A stretch of 64,000 nucleotides of DNA from Metabacillus litoralis (GCF_020524045.1 NZ_JAIVKL010000016.1:1-64000), one strand, 5' to 3'. Counted from the first letter of the stretch, positions 1 to 10,021 are shown. Program-made: numbers and translations. The notes: a model not told the origin generated them from the letters alone.

Positions 1-544
1 AGGCTCTATGTCAAGTCAATTGAGGTCCAGCATCTTTTCAAAGTGAGGAAAATAGGGACAATTTCCTCTAAATACTTACACTAAAGTGAAAAACTATGGA
101 AATAAAAGAAAACAGAAGTTCGTGTCCGATATAAGGGGGCCTAGCCGAATCGCTGATAAATTTAATCACCGCTGAATTAATAGCGTTTACAAAGGGAGCA
201 GATAGTTAATTTTGTTATTATTACTTATCTTAATGAGCTTGTTTCCTTTTTGGATAGGCACTTTTCAAAAAATTGTATCTACTTTAGCTTAATATAGGTT
301 AAAAATAGGTACTTATCGTATAAAAAGTACACTATTTAAAGAAGTTACTTTCCTCTAGACTTCAAATAGTAATTTTCTTCAAGTTAACAATGTAAAACAA
401 AAAGGAGTCAGCCACCCGATAAAAATCAAGCGATTGACTCCCTATTTAAGCTGCATTCAATATATAAATCATTTGTTACATATTGAAAGCTCTTTAATTC
501 CATTTCATTTCATACGTAGGTAGCATAAATTCAGTGCTATAATA
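1..544. other. Intergenic region, no gene recognised
   Basis: No open frame with a plausible start and ribosome binding site is visible. A weak stem-loop lies at 404-441 (arms GGAGTCA / TGACTCC), followed by only a short T-rich stretch. An imperfect inverted repeat occurs around 331-372 (ACTATTT / AAATAGT). A cre- or LacI-like sequence, TTTGTAAACGCTATTAA read on the minus strand, lies near 177-193, but no intact gene is positioned to use it. Confidence 0.4.
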
Positions 545-875
545 GATATTATTCCTGCTACGATTCAATTAGCAGATGCAGAAATCGAACTAGTCCCAAC
601 CATTTCCAGGGAAGTTAGATTAAAAAGAGCACTTGAAACTGTCAAAAATCAAAAATCAAAAATCAATATGATTATATGTAATAGATTGTTCTCCTTCATT
701 AGGTTTACTTACAATTAATACATTAACGGCTTCAGTTGCAGTGTTAACACCTGTTCAGTGCGAGTATTATGCATTAGAAGGATTAAGCCAATTATTAAGT
801 ACTGTACGTCTTGTTCAAATACACTTAAATACGGATTTAATGATAGAAGGTGTTTTACTGTTTATGCATAGGTAA
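545..875 (+). pseudogene. Decayed ParA/Soj-type chromosome partitioning ATPase fragment
   Basis: Two frames together read like the middle third of a Soj/ParA ATPase. The first (551 onward) gives IPATIQLADAEIELVPTISR and then VRLKRALETVK. After a short CAAAAAT-type repeat the frame changes, and 684-875 gives [17 protein letters not shown], then [16 protein letters not shown] and [13 protein letters not shown] before a stop. DCSPSLG matches the Walker B-like DCPPSLG segment of the family. The Walker A N-terminus and the C-terminus are missing, and the frame is broken around 640-684. No partner parB or parS is seen. It is probably a relic of a second soj-like gene or of a lost plasmid or element. 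Homology is judged by eye. Confidence 0.8.
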
Positions 876-1017
876 TATACCTCTTTTTACAGCTAAAACA
901 ATTTTCCCTTTACATTTTTTAATCAATACCGAGGATGACAAAAAATATTTTATTATTATTAACCCCTTAACTGCTATATAGCTATAGAGGCACCCTTCTC
1001 TTTTAACAACTCTCTCC

Positions 1018-1974
1018 TTAAGTATGCGAAACGATTAACTTTGCTGTTCCCTTTAATTCATATGCTTTCACTGGAAATGGCAAAATAAAGTGATCACCCA
1101 TTAGAATTGGATATTTATCGTCTCCTATAATTATCTCCCCTTCTCCACTAATTACGCTAACTTGCAAGAAATCAGCATTTAATTCTTTCTTTACACTTCC
1201 GTCTATACTCCAAAGTAACACTGTAAAATACTCTTCTTTTACTAACAGCTTAGATGTAAAACCGGAGTGTTTTATCTCTTCTTGCTCATATGCAATTAAT
1301 TTATGGGGCACATTTATTACTTCAATAGCTGATTCCAGATGCAATTCTCTAGCAAGACCATCTTCATCAAGACGATCATAATCATATAAACGATATGTAA
1401 TGTCTGAACTTTGTTGTATTTCTAATATGACAATTCCTTTTCCAATAGCATGAATCGTTCCACTTGGTACATAAATGAAATCCCCTGCCTTTACCCTGAC
1501 ACTTCTCAGAAGAGCATTCCATTCAGCACTGGCTATTTTCTCTTTTAATTCATCTTTTGTCTTTGCATGATGTCCATAAATAATTTCAGCATCTTCTTCA
1601 GCACTAAGTACATACCAGCATTCTGTTTTTCCAAATGGCTGGTTTTCTTTATTTTTTGCATACAAATCATCTGGATGAACTTGTACCGATAAATCGTCGT
1701 TTGCATCTAAAACTTTAACCAAAAGAGGGAACTCTTCATCATGATCGTGATGTTTATTAAATAACTCTCCGTGTTGTTCCCATATCTCAGCCAATGTTTG
1801 CCCTTTTAATATTCCATTTTTAACTTTACTTGAGCCACTAGGATGGGCTGAGATCACCCATGCTTCACCTGTTTTTTCGGATGGGATATTATAGTTAAAG
1901 TTAGTACATAGTTTGTTACCTCCCCAAATCCGTTCTTTAAATATTGGTTCAAAGAATAACGGTACGTTATTCAT
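1018..1974 (-). CDS. manA: Mannose-6-phosphate isomerase, class I (cupin)
   Basis: This enzyme interconverts mannose-6-phosphate and fructose-6-phosphate in the cytoplasm, feeding mannose released by the neighbouring mannan enzymes into glycolysis. The protein has 318 residues, the usual size of the short Bacillus ManA type. The metal-site motif QVHPDD is at about residue 98-103, and the conserved VPSGTIHAIGKG and YRLYDYDR segments are present in the expected order. The ATG at 1974 follows a GAGGTG ribosome binding site by 8 bases. It is the most promoter-distal gene of the mannan locus, transcribed in the same direction as the genes to its right. The function fits the pathway: GH130 yields mannose-1-phosphate and GH2 yields mannose, the latter needing a kinase that is not in this window. 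Confidence 0.93.
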   Translation of the reverse strand: MNNVPLFFEPIFKERIWGGNKLCTNFNYNIPSEKTGEAWVISAHPSGSSKVKNGILKGQTLAEIWEQHGELFNKHHDHDEEFPLLVKVLDANDDLSVQVHPDDLYAKNKENQPFGKTECWYVLSAEEDAEIIYGHHAKTKDELKEKIASAEWNALLRSVRVKAGDFIYVPSGTIHAIGKGIVILEIQQSSDITYRLYDYDRLDEDGLARELHLESAIEVINVPHKLIAYEQEEIKHSGFTSKLLVKEEYFTVLLWSIDGSVKKELNADFLQVSVISGEGEIIIGDDKYPILMGDHFILPFPVKAYELKGTAKLIVSHT

Positions 1975-2027
1975 GTATTTTCACCTCACCTAAATTATAA
2001 AATAATAAAAAAAAAGGATAACAACTT

Positions 2028-2834
2028 CTAAAATATCATTCGAAGTCCGATAACAATTAAAATAATGCGTAGCAGAGAAATTATTATTTTGTCGTTTAAT
2101 TTATTGTTAATAATTGCTCCTAATTTCCCACCAAACCATGCTCCAGGAATTAACATTAATACATATACCCAATTAACATTTCCTAATGTGATATGGGTAA
2201 TAGAACTCAATATAGCAGATAAAAAAACTATTAACATCGAAGTAGCAACTGCTATTTGCGATGGAAAAGAGAAAAGTAAAATCATTGACGGTACAAGTAA
2301 AGAGCCTCCTCCTATACCAAAAAGACCCGAGATAACCCCCACAACAAATGATATAGACAGGGCTAATGTAAGATTGAAACCATAACTAAAAGTTCCCCCA
2401 TTTGGTGCTGTAACTGTTCGTATAATAGTTGATTGTTTAGAGTGTTCTAGTGGAATAATTTTCTTCCTTATCATTAACAGCAATGATACAAGGATCATAA
2501 ATATTCCAAAGTAGAGGGAAAATAGATTAGTATATATAAGTTTATTTAGCCAAGCACCTAATATCGCTCCTGGACCACTAGTTACAAAAAATATCATTCC
2601 ACTTTTTACATCCACTTGTTTATTTTTAAAATAGAAAAGAACAGAAGATAACCCTGTAAAGACAACGGCTATCATAGATGTTCCTACTGCTACTTGAGGG
2701 CTTATATTTGGTAAGGAGGATATTGTACCGAGTCCTAATAATAACGGAACGATAATTATTCCACCACCGAGTCCAACAAGGCTTCCAACAGTACCTGCCA
2801 ATAAACCTCCAAATAATAATAGAAGGTAGTCCAT
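2028..2834 (-). CDS. TauE/SafE-family membrane anion exporter
   Basis: An integral membrane protein of 268 residues with about eight hydrophobic segments. It shows the internal two-fold repeat typical of TauE/SafE: LLAGTVGSLVGLGGG at the N-terminus and VVGVISGLFGIGGGSLLVP in the second half. Family members export sulfite, sulfoacetate or other organic anions; the substrate here is unknown. The ATG at 2834 is chosen over the TTG at 2837 because it sits 9 bases after a GGAGG motif. The gene lies between manA and the esterase, all on the minus strand, but nothing ties it biochemically to mannan use. Confidence 0.8.
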   Translation of the reverse strand: MDYLLLLFGGLLAGTVGSLVGLGGGIIIVPLLLGLGTISSLPNISPQVAVGTSMIAVVFTGLSSVLFYFKNKQVDVKSGMIFFVTSGPGAILGAWLNKLIYTNLFSLYFGIFMILVSLLLMIRKKIIPLEHSKQSTIIRTVTAPNGGTFSYGFNLTLALSISFVVGVISGLFGIGGGSLLVPSMILLFSFPSQIAVATSMLIVFLSAILSSITHITLGNVNWVYVLMLIPGAWFGGKLGAIINNKLNDKIIISLLRIILIVIGLRMIF

Positions 2835-2900
2835 CAATCGCTACCTCCTCCATAATTTCTATTGTTATTAGGTAAATACTAGACCTTTATTACTGAATAC

Positions 2901-3653
2901 CTATCTATTGATCTCTTGCTCCATGACCCAATCAAATAATCTCGGATTTTTATATGCTGGTACCCATGAAGCATGATTATAGTTACATTTAGCCGAGTAC
3001 TCAGTATAAATTGGTTTTCCACCAGTATCTATTATTGCTTCTATTATATTGCGGGAGAATGTGACTGGTATTATATGATCATCCTCTGCATGAAAATTCC
3101 AGAGCGGTTTATTAACAAGAACTTGTGCATCTTTAGGATTTCCTCCACCAGCAATTGGAACCATGGCAGCAAACAAATTAGGATATTTAATATTCAAATT
3201 AAAAGTACCGAAAGCCCCTTGGGACATACCTGTAACATATATCCTCTTGTCATCGATATTATAATCATTTTTTACCTTTTGTAATATTTCATACGCCATC
3301 TGAAGGTCATTAGAAAATTCAAAAACTCTGCTTAAATCAATGTTATTATTCATATCTCTAGTAATCCCAAAGCCTCCCTCAGGTAAATTCTGGGCCTGAG
3401 GAGCCAACACAAACACTTGAGCCTTGGACTGATTTTCAGCTGTAGCCCAAAAAATTGCACCATCATTATTCATTAATTGCTTTAAATTATCATCCCCTCG
3501 CTCCCCTCCTCCGTGCAAGAAGAGGACAAGAGGATATGATTTTCTTGGCTTATAACCTTCAGGAACAAATAAGCGGAATGGCATCGTCTTATATTTTAGT
3601 TCAAGAAACTTTGAAACAATTTTTTTTCGTTTGTAATTATCATATTGAGAAAT
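2901..3653 (-). CDS. Alpha/beta hydrolase (PHB depolymerase/acetyl esterase-like); unusual start
   Basis: A serine hydrolase with LVLFLHGGGERGDDN (oxyanion region), the nucleophile elbow GMSQG, an acidic HAEDDH segment and the C-terminal NHASW histidine. This arrangement is seen in LpqC/polyhydroxybutyrate-depolymerase-like esterases that often accompany polysaccharide loci. No signal peptide is visible, so a cytoplasmic role such as deacetylating imported manno-oligosaccharides is inferred. The first in-frame ATG is at 3584 (227 aa), but coding sequence clearly continues upstream (SKFLELKYKT before MPFRLFVPEGY). A strong AAGGAGG at 3662-3668 lies 8 bases before an in-frame ATT at 3653, giving about 250 aa. 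No ATG, GTG or TTG exists in frame there. An out-of-frame ATG at 3643 would join with one added A in an 8-A run. Start position is uncertain. Confidence 0.75.
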   Translation of the reverse strand: MSQYDNYKRKKIVSKFLELKYKTMPFRLFVPEGYKPRKSYPLVLFLHGGGERGDDNLKQLMNNDGAIFWATAENQSKAQVFVLAPQAQNLPEGGFGITRDMNNNIDLSRVFEFSNDLQMAYEILQKVKNDYNIDDKRIYVTGMSQGAFGTFNLNIKYPNLFAAMVPIAGGGNPKDAQVLVNKPLWNFHAEDDHIIPVTFSRNIIEAIIDTGGKPIYTEYSAKCNYNHASWVPAYKNPRLFDWVMEQEINR

Positions 3654-3747
3654 TCTGAAAACCTCCTTAGAATATTTCCTTTCTATCTTTTAATCGATAA
3701 AAAATATTCTCAGAACTTCTAGTTGAGATATAAGTGTATAGAGTAGC

Positions 3748-3760
3748 ATTAACGCTTAAT
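3748..3760. promoter_or_regulatory. Palindromic operator-like site upstream of the esterase
   Basis: ATTAACGCTTAAT has perfect 5-base arms around a CGC centre. It lies between the GH130 stop codon and the esterase ribosome binding site. Its core resembles the sites before the two secreted mannanases and the ABC binding protein, so it may be an operator for the local LacI-type regulator or a weak cre site. Confidence 0.4.
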
Positions 3761-3762
3761 AA

Positions 3763-4947
3763 CTACTTATTCAGACTTTTAAGCAGCTCCAGATTATCTA
3801 CAATTAAATCCTTTCTCTGTTTAGCACAATCTAATGAACGGAACGGATCTTCTGGTGTATTAAACGTATAATCTACTAATTTCTCAATTGTCGTTGTCGC
3901 CACATGAATACGAGTATCACTAGATGCGTAGTAAATAAATACTTTATTTTGTTCATTCACAACCGCACCGTTACAGAAAACAACATTTGATACATCGCCA
4001 ACTCTTTCATCATCGTAAGGAGCAATGAAGTGTCCACCTGGTGTTGCAATCACTTTTGTTGGGTCTTCTAAGCTTGTCGCAATTGTATAAAGAACATATC
4101 GCAATCCAGCTGCTGTGTTTCTTACACCATGAGCAATATGAATCCATCCTTTGTCTGTCTTAATAGGAGCTGGTCCTTGACCATTTTTCACCTCATAGAT
4201 TGTGTGATACCGCTTTTCATGCATGACAGTTTCTTCAGTAATAAGGGGATTTAATATATCATCACATAGAGCAAAAGCTATCCCACCGCCAGAACCAGTT
4301 GATATAAATCCATCTTGTGGACGAGTATAAAATGCATACTTCCCATCTACAAATTCAGGATGCAAAACAACATTTCGTTGCTGTGGAGAAGGAGTTTGGA
4401 TGTTAGGAAGACGCTCCCACTTCTTTAAGTCCTTTGTTCTTACTAATCCTGCTTGTGCAATTGCACTTGAAGTATCAAACGCAGGTGCTTCAGGATCTTT
4501 ACTCTCAGAGCAATAGATACCGTAAATCCACCCATCCTCATGTTGAACTAGGCGCATGTCATAAATATTTGTTTCTTTTTCGTCAATATCATCCCAAACA
4601 AGTGGTGTATCAATAAAGCGGAAGTTATCTACTCCGTTGTCACTTTCAGCCAGTGCAAAGATGGATTTACGATCTAACCCTTCTGTACGCACAACAAGAT
4701 AAAACTTCTCGTTTAAATAAATTGCACCAGGATTAAATGCCGCATTTACCCCTAATCTTTCCATAAAGTGAGGATTTGTTTCTTTATTTAAGTCAAAACG
4801 CCAATGCAATGGAATATGATGACGTGTAATAACAGGATTTTCATAACGATCATAAACACCATTATAAAAATCAGCTTTTTTCGTATTCTTTTTACTTAAC
4901 AATTCATTTTGTTTTTCTTCTAATTCAAAATATTTTTCATGTATCAT
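3763..4947 (-). CDS. GH130 beta-mannoside phosphorylase (mannosylglucose phosphorylase type)
   Basis: Glycoside phosphorylase predicted to cleave 4-O-beta-mannosyl-glucose (or mannobiose) with phosphate to mannose-1-phosphate plus glucose (or mannose). Length, 394 residues, matches characterised GH130 enzymes. Family-like segments include [20 protein letters not shown] near residue 70, [20 protein letters not shown], and the [19 protein letters not shown] segment around the phosphate site. There is no signal peptide. It is translationally coupled to the 2-epimerase: the upstream stop and this ATG overlap as TAATG. That pairing is the known mannobiose route (epimerise to mannosylglucose, then phosphorolyse), which supports GH130_1-like specificity, although sequence alone cannot separate it from mannobiose phosphorylase. 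Confidence 0.87.
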   Translation of the reverse strand: MIHEKYFELEEKQNELLSKKNTKKADFYNGVYDRYENPVITRHHIPLHWRFDLNKETNPHFMERLGVNAAFNPGAIYLNEKFYLVVRTEGLDRKSIFALAESDNGVDNFRFIDTPLVWDDIDEKETNIYDMRLVQHEDGWIYGIYCSESKDPEAPAFDTSSAIAQAGLVRTKDLKKWERLPNIQTPSPQQRNVVLHPEFVDGKYAFYTRPQDGFISTGSGGGIAFALCDDILNPLITEETVMHEKRYHTIYEVKNGQGPAPIKTDKGWIHIAHGVRNTAAGLRYVLYTIATSLEDPTKVIATPGGHFIAPYDDERVGDVSNVVFCNGAVVNEQNKVFIYYASSDTRIHVATTTIEKLVDYTFNTPEDPFRSLDCAKQRKDLIVDNLELLKSLNK

Positions 4948-6128
4948 TACTTATCAATCCTCTCCATCATTTCTAAACAAAATCTTGAATTATGATATGG
5001 TGTTTTCCAGGGTTCCCCAACAGCTCTTTCTGTAGGCTTTCCATCAGGTTCAATCGCCCAGAACCACTCTCCACCTTCGCGTTTATCAACAAGGTTATTT
5101 TTTGTGTATTCCCATAGTCCATCGACAATTCTCAAAAACTCTTCATCTTTGGTGCGCTCATAAGCATTTTGGAATCCTACCATTGCTTCTGCCTGCACCC
5201 ACCAAACTCTTGTGTAATCAATAGTGTTTTCATGTTGTTCATTTGCAAGTGATCCATCTTCTAAAATTGCTGCTTTTGCGATATTATAGGCAATATCTAT
5301 CACCATTTGACTATATTTCTCTTCATCCAATGCTAATGCTTTAAGAGCATCATCAATTAGCCAACTTGCTTCAATATCATGTCCAAACGATTTCAGGTTA
5401 AGAAGCGGTGTCCAATGTTTATCAAAGAAAACATGCAAGTATTTTGTTTCCTCGTCGTAAATCTTTTCATAGAAAATATCTACTAAATTAATTAAACGTT
5501 CTCTTACTACTGATGTTGGAAATGCTTTATATAGATTTGTATAAGCTTCTAATACATGCAAGTGTGTATTGGTTGTAATAGAAGCAACAACGCCATTCTC
5601 ACTCAATTTTTCATTGGGAAGCTCGTGCCATTCTCTATTAAACTCTTCTTTATATGCATTAAACTTTTGATCATATCCTAATGTCTCAATTAATTCATAA
5701 ATTTTATTTGCATATTGTAATGCTTCTTCTTTTTTTGTTGCTCGGTAATATTCACTTAATGCATAAATTCCAAATGACTGTGTGTAAACATGCTTTTGCG
5801 TTTCAACAGGACTACCTTGATAGTCTACTAGCCAGTACAATCCCTGATGTTCGTGGTCATAAACTTTCTCAACTAAAAACTTATAAGCATGATTAGCACA
5901 TTCAAGGTATTCTCTTTTTTGAGTGATACGGTAAGCAGCAGAAAACGACCACAAAAATCTTGATGCTGCTATACCACCCTTATGTGCTTCTTTATTAATT
6001 GATAAATCATAATTCACTTGTCCAAAGAAACCACCATGTTTTTTATCCTTAAGTTTCATCCAAAAGGGTAAAATATGATCCCTCAAGTGCATTTCAACTT
6101 CATTTTTAAACTTTTTCAATATTTCCAC
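4947..6128 (-). CDS. Cellobiose/mannobiose 2-epimerase (AGE superfamily)
   Basis: A cytoplasmic (alpha/alpha)6-barrel epimerase of 393 residues. It converts the reducing-end mannose of beta-1,4-mannobiose to glucose, giving the substrate of the coupled GH130 phosphorylase. Recognisable family features are [18 protein letters not shown] near residue 50, [17 protein letters not shown], the catalytic-histidine segment [11 protein letters not shown] near residue 247, [10 protein letters not shown], and [11 protein letters not shown] near residue 377 carrying the second catalytic histidine. N-acylglucosamine 2-epimerase is the alternative within the superfamily, but the neighbours favour cellobiose 2-epimerase. 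The start may be GTG at 6128 or TTG at 6119; both lie close to a GGGGTGG motif. The gene overlaps GH130 by one base and is 19 bases downstream of the beta-mannosidase. Confidence 0.88.
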   Translation of the reverse strand: MEILKKFKNEVEMHLRDHILPFWMKLKDKKHGGFFGQVNYDLSINKEAHKGGIAASRFLWSFSAAYRITQKREYLECANHAYKFLVEKVYDHEHQGLYWLVDYQGSPVETQKHVYTQSFGIYALSEYYRATKKEEALQYANKIYELIETLGYDQKFNAYKEEFNREWHELPNEKLSENGVVASITTNTHLHVLEAYTNLYKAFPTSVVRERLINLVDIFYEKIYDEETKYLHVFFDKHWTPLLNLKSFGHDIEASWLIDDALKALALDEEKYSQMVIDIAYNIAKAAILEDGSLANEQHENTIDYTRVWWVQAEAMVGFQNAYERTKDEEFLRIVDGLWEYTKNNLVDKREGGEWFWAIEPDGKPTERAVGEPWKTPYHNSRFCLEMMERIDK

Positions 6129-6147
6129 CCCACTTTTACAGCAATTT

Positions 6148-8592
6148 TCAATAACTATCGAAGTAACTTTGCACCATTATATTCTCTTCTAGAGAATTAA
6201 CTGTTAGGTTTGGATATTCTTTTTTATTTATAGATACAACTATTTCCTCCCCTACAGGTACATCAAAATAGTTATCTGAAAAAATAACATCTATATCCTT
6301 TACTGATAATTCAACATATTTTGCAAATGACTGACTATGAACCTTAATCTGAAAACGTTCTTCAGTTTCGTCAATTTTCAGATCTAACTTCGGATCTTGA
6401 AAATTAAAATACTTTGCAGGTTCAAATAAAACTGAACCATTCGAAATAATTTCTCCATTTTTTTCTAATCTAAAATAGAAAAATACATTACGACTGTCTT
6501 CAAGATCAAACTCTTTTGTAAACAATTGTGTGGTACTTAGTTTGTTTATATTGACAGAGAAGGTTTCTTTTTGAATTATTTCGCCATTATTTTTCATTAA
6601 ATACCAAGAAACACTACCTTCCCATTCGTACAATGTTTCGTTTGATAAATGAAGTTCTATATTAGTGCCATCTTCTTTAGCTGATAATAAAATAGGGGCA
6701 AAAAACTTCTTTGCTGAATAATGTAAGGCCTTCCAACGACCATGATAATCAATACTCGACCAAGAGCTTGTTGGCCAACAGTCATTTAGCTGCCAGTATA
6801 GTGCACCCATACATCTTTCTCTGTTTCTTCTCCAATGCTCTACTCCATACCGCATTGCCTCAGCCTGTAAAATCTGAGATGTATATACTAGAGAAGAAAA
6901 ATCTTTTGGATTTTGAAAATTATTAGCTAAATATGTGAGTATTTTTGTATTTCCGTCAGGATTTTTCTGATGTTTTTCCATAATATATGAAAATAGGTTT
7001 CTATCTTCTACTTCTGTAAAACTCTCTATTGTTTTGATATTGGGTAGAGATTCGAATCCAAATTCCGACATGAACCGAAAATAAGTATCTCTATATGCTG
7101 TGAATGGCTTATTTCCATGCCACACATCCCAGTAATGACCATCACCATGATTTTCTCCATTTGTATCGAAAAAGTTCCCCCCTGAGGATGGTGAACCTGG
7201 CCAGTAAAATAATTGAGGTGTAATCTCACTTATCATTTGAGGTATTTTCTCTTCAAAGAACCTAACATAATTTTCTTTATTACGATCTGTTTTTGGAATT
7301 CTTCCATCTTCAAAGAACATTTCAATCTCATTATTCCCACAAATTAGTCCTAAACAAGCATGATGTCTTATTCTCTTTACATTGTCCTTTATTTCCAACA
7401 GTGAATCTTCAACAAAGTCCTGATTTTCCAAATCATAAACTCCGCAAGCAAACATTAAATCCTGCCAGACAATTAAGCCGTGTTTATCACATAAATCATA
7501 AAATTGATCACTAGGATAAATGCCTCCGCCCCACACTCTAATCATATTAAAATTAGCTTTTACGCAATTTTCAAGTAGCCGTTCAGTTTTTTTCTTACTT
7601 GCCCAGCTCACTACATTATCTTCCGGAATATAATCTGCACCCATTGCAAAAAATTCAATACCATTTACGCAAAATGCGAACTTACTGCCCCACTGATCAG
7701 GTTCGGTGTTTACTGTAATTGTTCTTAATCCAATATTCATCGACTTTTCATCTAGAGAAACATTATAGATATCCTTTAATTCATATTCAACAAGATATAA
7801 TGGTTGTTCTCCAAAACCGTTTGGCCACCATAATTTAGGGTTTTCTATACTAATTTCGAATAATTCTTTTTCTTTTACCTTGCTCTCTATAATTTTAATC
7901 TGTCCATCTGGAGAAGTAATTTTCACAGTAGCAGCAACTAATTCTTTAGAAGGGTTGTCGATACTCATATTGATTTTAAGTTTTACCATATCAATATCAT
8001 GAATTTGCTCAATATTGATATCTGAAAAACGTGTACCTGAGGAAAAAAGTAAAGAGACATCCCTCCATAATCCACAATCGGGTAATTGTGGTCCCCAATC
8101 CCAGCCATACATATAATGACCTTTTCGAATATGTGTATACCCAGGTACAGCCATCGATATTCCATAAAGTGGAAGTTGATGTTGCTTATTGTGAATATAT
8201 TTTAGTGGTGATTTTAGTTTTACAACTATTTCATTTGATCCATGAAACAAATATTTTTCAACACTGTATTCATATGTTCTGTGCATATTAGATGTTTGAC
8301 CAATATGATGTCCATTCAAAAATATATCAGCTATAGTGTCTATTCCTTCAAAACGAAGCAAAGCACTTAACCCTTTAAAGTCTTGTGCTTTTAAACTAAA
8401 TTTCTTTCTATACACATAGTCAAAATTAAATAGTTTATAAAGCTTGTCTTCATTGTCTCTATAATATGGGTCATCTATAATATTAAGTCGATATAAATCA
8501 GCTAATAATGATCCTGGTACGACACCTTCTTGCCATTTCTCTTCAGCTGAATTTTTGAAGTCCCAATTTCCATTTAGGGAATGAATCTTCAT
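6148..8592 (-). CDS. GH2 beta-mannosidase
   Basis: A cytoplasmic exo-beta-mannosidase of 814 residues that releases mannose from the non-reducing end of imported manno-oligosaccharides. It has the GH2 order: N-terminal jelly roll (NGNWDFKN start), immunoglobulin-like domain, then a TIM barrel with NFNMIRVWGGGIYPSDQFYD. The acid/base motif GNNE is near residue 419 and the nucleophile motif SEFGFES near residue 509. The tryptophan-rich MGALYWQLNDCWPTSSWSS segment is characteristic of beta-mannosidases. ATG at 8592 is preferred because AGGTGG sits 8 bases upstream; a GTG at 8604 overlaps that ribosome binding site. It has no signal peptide. Its gene leads directly into the epimerase-GH130 pair. 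Confidence 0.92.
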   Translation of the reverse strand: MKIHSLNGNWDFKNSAEEKWQEGVVPGSLLADLYRLNIIDDPYYRDNEDKLYKLFNFDYVYRKKFSLKAQDFKGLSALLRFEGIDTIADIFLNGHHIGQTSNMHRTYEYSVEKYLFHGSNEIVVKLKSPLKYIHNKQHQLPLYGISMAVPGYTHIRKGHYMYGWDWGPQLPDCGLWRDVSLLFSSGTRFSDINIEQIHDIDMVKLKINMSIDNPSKELVAATVKITSPDGQIKIIESKVKEKELFEISIENPKLWWPNGFGEQPLYLVEYELKDIYNVSLDEKSMNIGLRTITVNTEPDQWGSKFAFCVNGIEFFAMGADYIPEDNVVSWASKKKTERLLENCVKANFNMIRVWGGGIYPSDQFYDLCDKHGLIVWQDLMFACGVYDLENQDFVEDSLLEIKDNVKRIRHHACLGLICGNNEIEMFFEDGRIPKTDRNKENYVRFFEEKIPQMISEITPQLFYWPGSPSSGGNFFDTNGENHGDGHYWDVWHGNKPFTAYRDTYFRFMSEFGFESLPNIKTIESFTEVEDRNLFSYIMEKHQKNPDGNTKILTYLANNFQNPKDFSSLVYTSQILQAEAMRYGVEHWRRNRERCMGALYWQLNDCWPTSSWSSIDYHGRWKALHYSAKKFFAPILLSAKEDGTNIELHLSNETLYEWEGSVSWYLMKNNGEIIQKETFSVNINKLSTTQLFTKEFDLEDSRNVFFYFRLEKNGEIISNGSVLFEPAKYFNFQDPKLDLKIDETEERFQIKVHSQSFAKYVELSVKDIDVIFSDNYFDVPVGEEIVVSINKKEYPNLTVNSLEENIMVQSYFDSY

Positions 8593-8692
8593 TGTGCATT
8601 CCACCTATTCTGTGTAACTTTCTTTATTAAGAGCTAGTTATATGCTTAATTGTTTACATTTAGTTTTTTTATAGATCTTAACTTAAATACTA

Positions 8693-10021
8693 TTAGATTA
8701 CTTTGAATGTATTTAAACCCGGACTTTGAAACATAGGAGAGGAATGGTATATTTCAGAATAAGGACCCTCTACACCTGAAAGGTTATAAGCCTTTATTCT
8801 GTACCACGCATCTTTTAGTTGATCTCGCTCAGAATCAATCCAAATAGAATGATCGTCTGAAACATTCTTTTCACAAACAACTTTCCAAGGTCCACTTTCA
8901 CCGTTCATAGATTTTTCAATGGTGTAACATGCAGCTCCTACTACGCCTCTCCACTTTATTGCACCGGTGATTTCAGTTATTATAGGTGCCTTTGGAACTG
9001 AGTGTTTAGCTATGTCCTTTCCACTCATATCAAAGCCATGTTTTCTTAATGATTGGATACGTGAAAACCTTTCATTATTTGTATAGTCTCCTGGATAATG
9101 CAGAGAAAAACTGTCATAATGTTGCACATAACCATAATCATCATTATGCCCAAACAGGGACCAATAAAAGGTTCCAGACACTCCTTTATTCGTTTTAGCT
9201 ACTTCTAAAAAACTGTCAAGATCACCTTCTGGCCATCCGAACTCCCCTGCAATAAACACTTTATTTTCCCTTTTAGCAATATTTGCATCTCTATTTAATT
9301 TATCAGAATCAACAGGATAGTAATGAGCATCTAGAATATCTAAATTTTCAATTGTCATTTTCTCTTCATCTAGACCAAACCTGTTACCGTAGGCAACTAA
9401 ATGATTAGTATCGATACTCTTAATAAAATTCACTATTTCTTCTACCCATTCCAAGGGCGCGTCTACTAACTCGTTCCCCACTTCCCATGCGAGTACAGTT
9501 GGATCATCTTTATATGCAATCCCAGTATAAGTATTGACTCTATTCAAAATATGAGAAATATATTCTTTAAAACTCTCGATAATTTTACGATTATTATAAA
9601 AATCATTGATATCAGTTAATCCTAGCCATTTAATGAAAGTTTCTCTCCCACCGTGATAATAATTCCAGTTATCTACTAAAGGTATTAATACTTTCAAATT
9701 TCTGTTAGCAATAGATTTTATGACAAAATCTACTTTTTTTAAGGATTCTTCATTAAAGACTCCTAATTCTGGTTCTATTGCTTTAGGGTGACCATGAGAG
9801 GCAGCTAAAGTATGTGATCTTATAGCAGTAGCTCCCATTTCAACAGCTGTATCTAGAACATTTTCGATACGGAATTGAGTAGGGTAATCAACACCTCCCA
9901 CGTTTTCATCTAACCCCAACCAATATATGTTTGGACCCGCAAATCGAAAAACTTTACCATCAAGTATTAATTGTTGACCTTTCCTATGGACAAAATCCAA
10001 CTTTGGATTTTTGGTGTTCAT
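8693..10021 (-). CDS. Intracellular GH5-type endo-beta-mannanase-like hydrolase
   Basis: A 442-residue clan GH-A hydrolase with no signal peptide, so probably cytoplasmic. It is strikingly similar to the secreted 614-residue enzyme at 17662-19506: both share a GPNIYWLGLDEN segment and NVLDTAVEMGAT. The acid/base glutamate is in WEVGNEL (about residue 184) and the nucleophile in AGEFGW (about residue 260). DNWNYYHGG and YWSLFGHNDDYGYVQH are also conserved between the paralogues. Residues after about 335 form an Fn3-like module (IKWRGVVGAACYTIEKS). It probably trims longer imported manno-oligosaccharides before the beta-mannosidase. RBS GGGGGATG precedes the ATG. GH5 subfamily cannot be fixed by eye. 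Confidence 0.82.
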   Translation of the reverse strand: MNTKNPKLDFVHRKGQQLILDGKVFRFAGPNIYWLGLDENVGGVDYPTQFRIENVLDTAVEMGATAIRSHTLAASHGHPKAIEPELGVFNEESLKKVDFVIKSIANRNLKVLIPLVDNWNYYHGGRETFIKWLGLTDINDFYNNRKIIESFKEYISHILNRVNTYTGIAYKDDPTVLAWEVGNELVDAPLEWVEEIVNFIKSIDTNHLVAYGNRFGLDEEKMTIENLDILDAHYYPVDSDKLNRDANIAKRENKVFIAGEFGWPEGDLDSFLEVAKTNKGVSGTFYWSLFGHNDDYGYVQHYDSFSLHYPGDYTNNERFSRIQSLRKHGFDMSGKDIAKHSVPKAPIITEITGAIKWRGVVGAACYTIEKSMNGESGPWKVVCEKNVSDDHSIWIDSERDQLKDAWYRIKAYNLSGVEGPYSEIYHSSPMFQSPGLNTFKVI

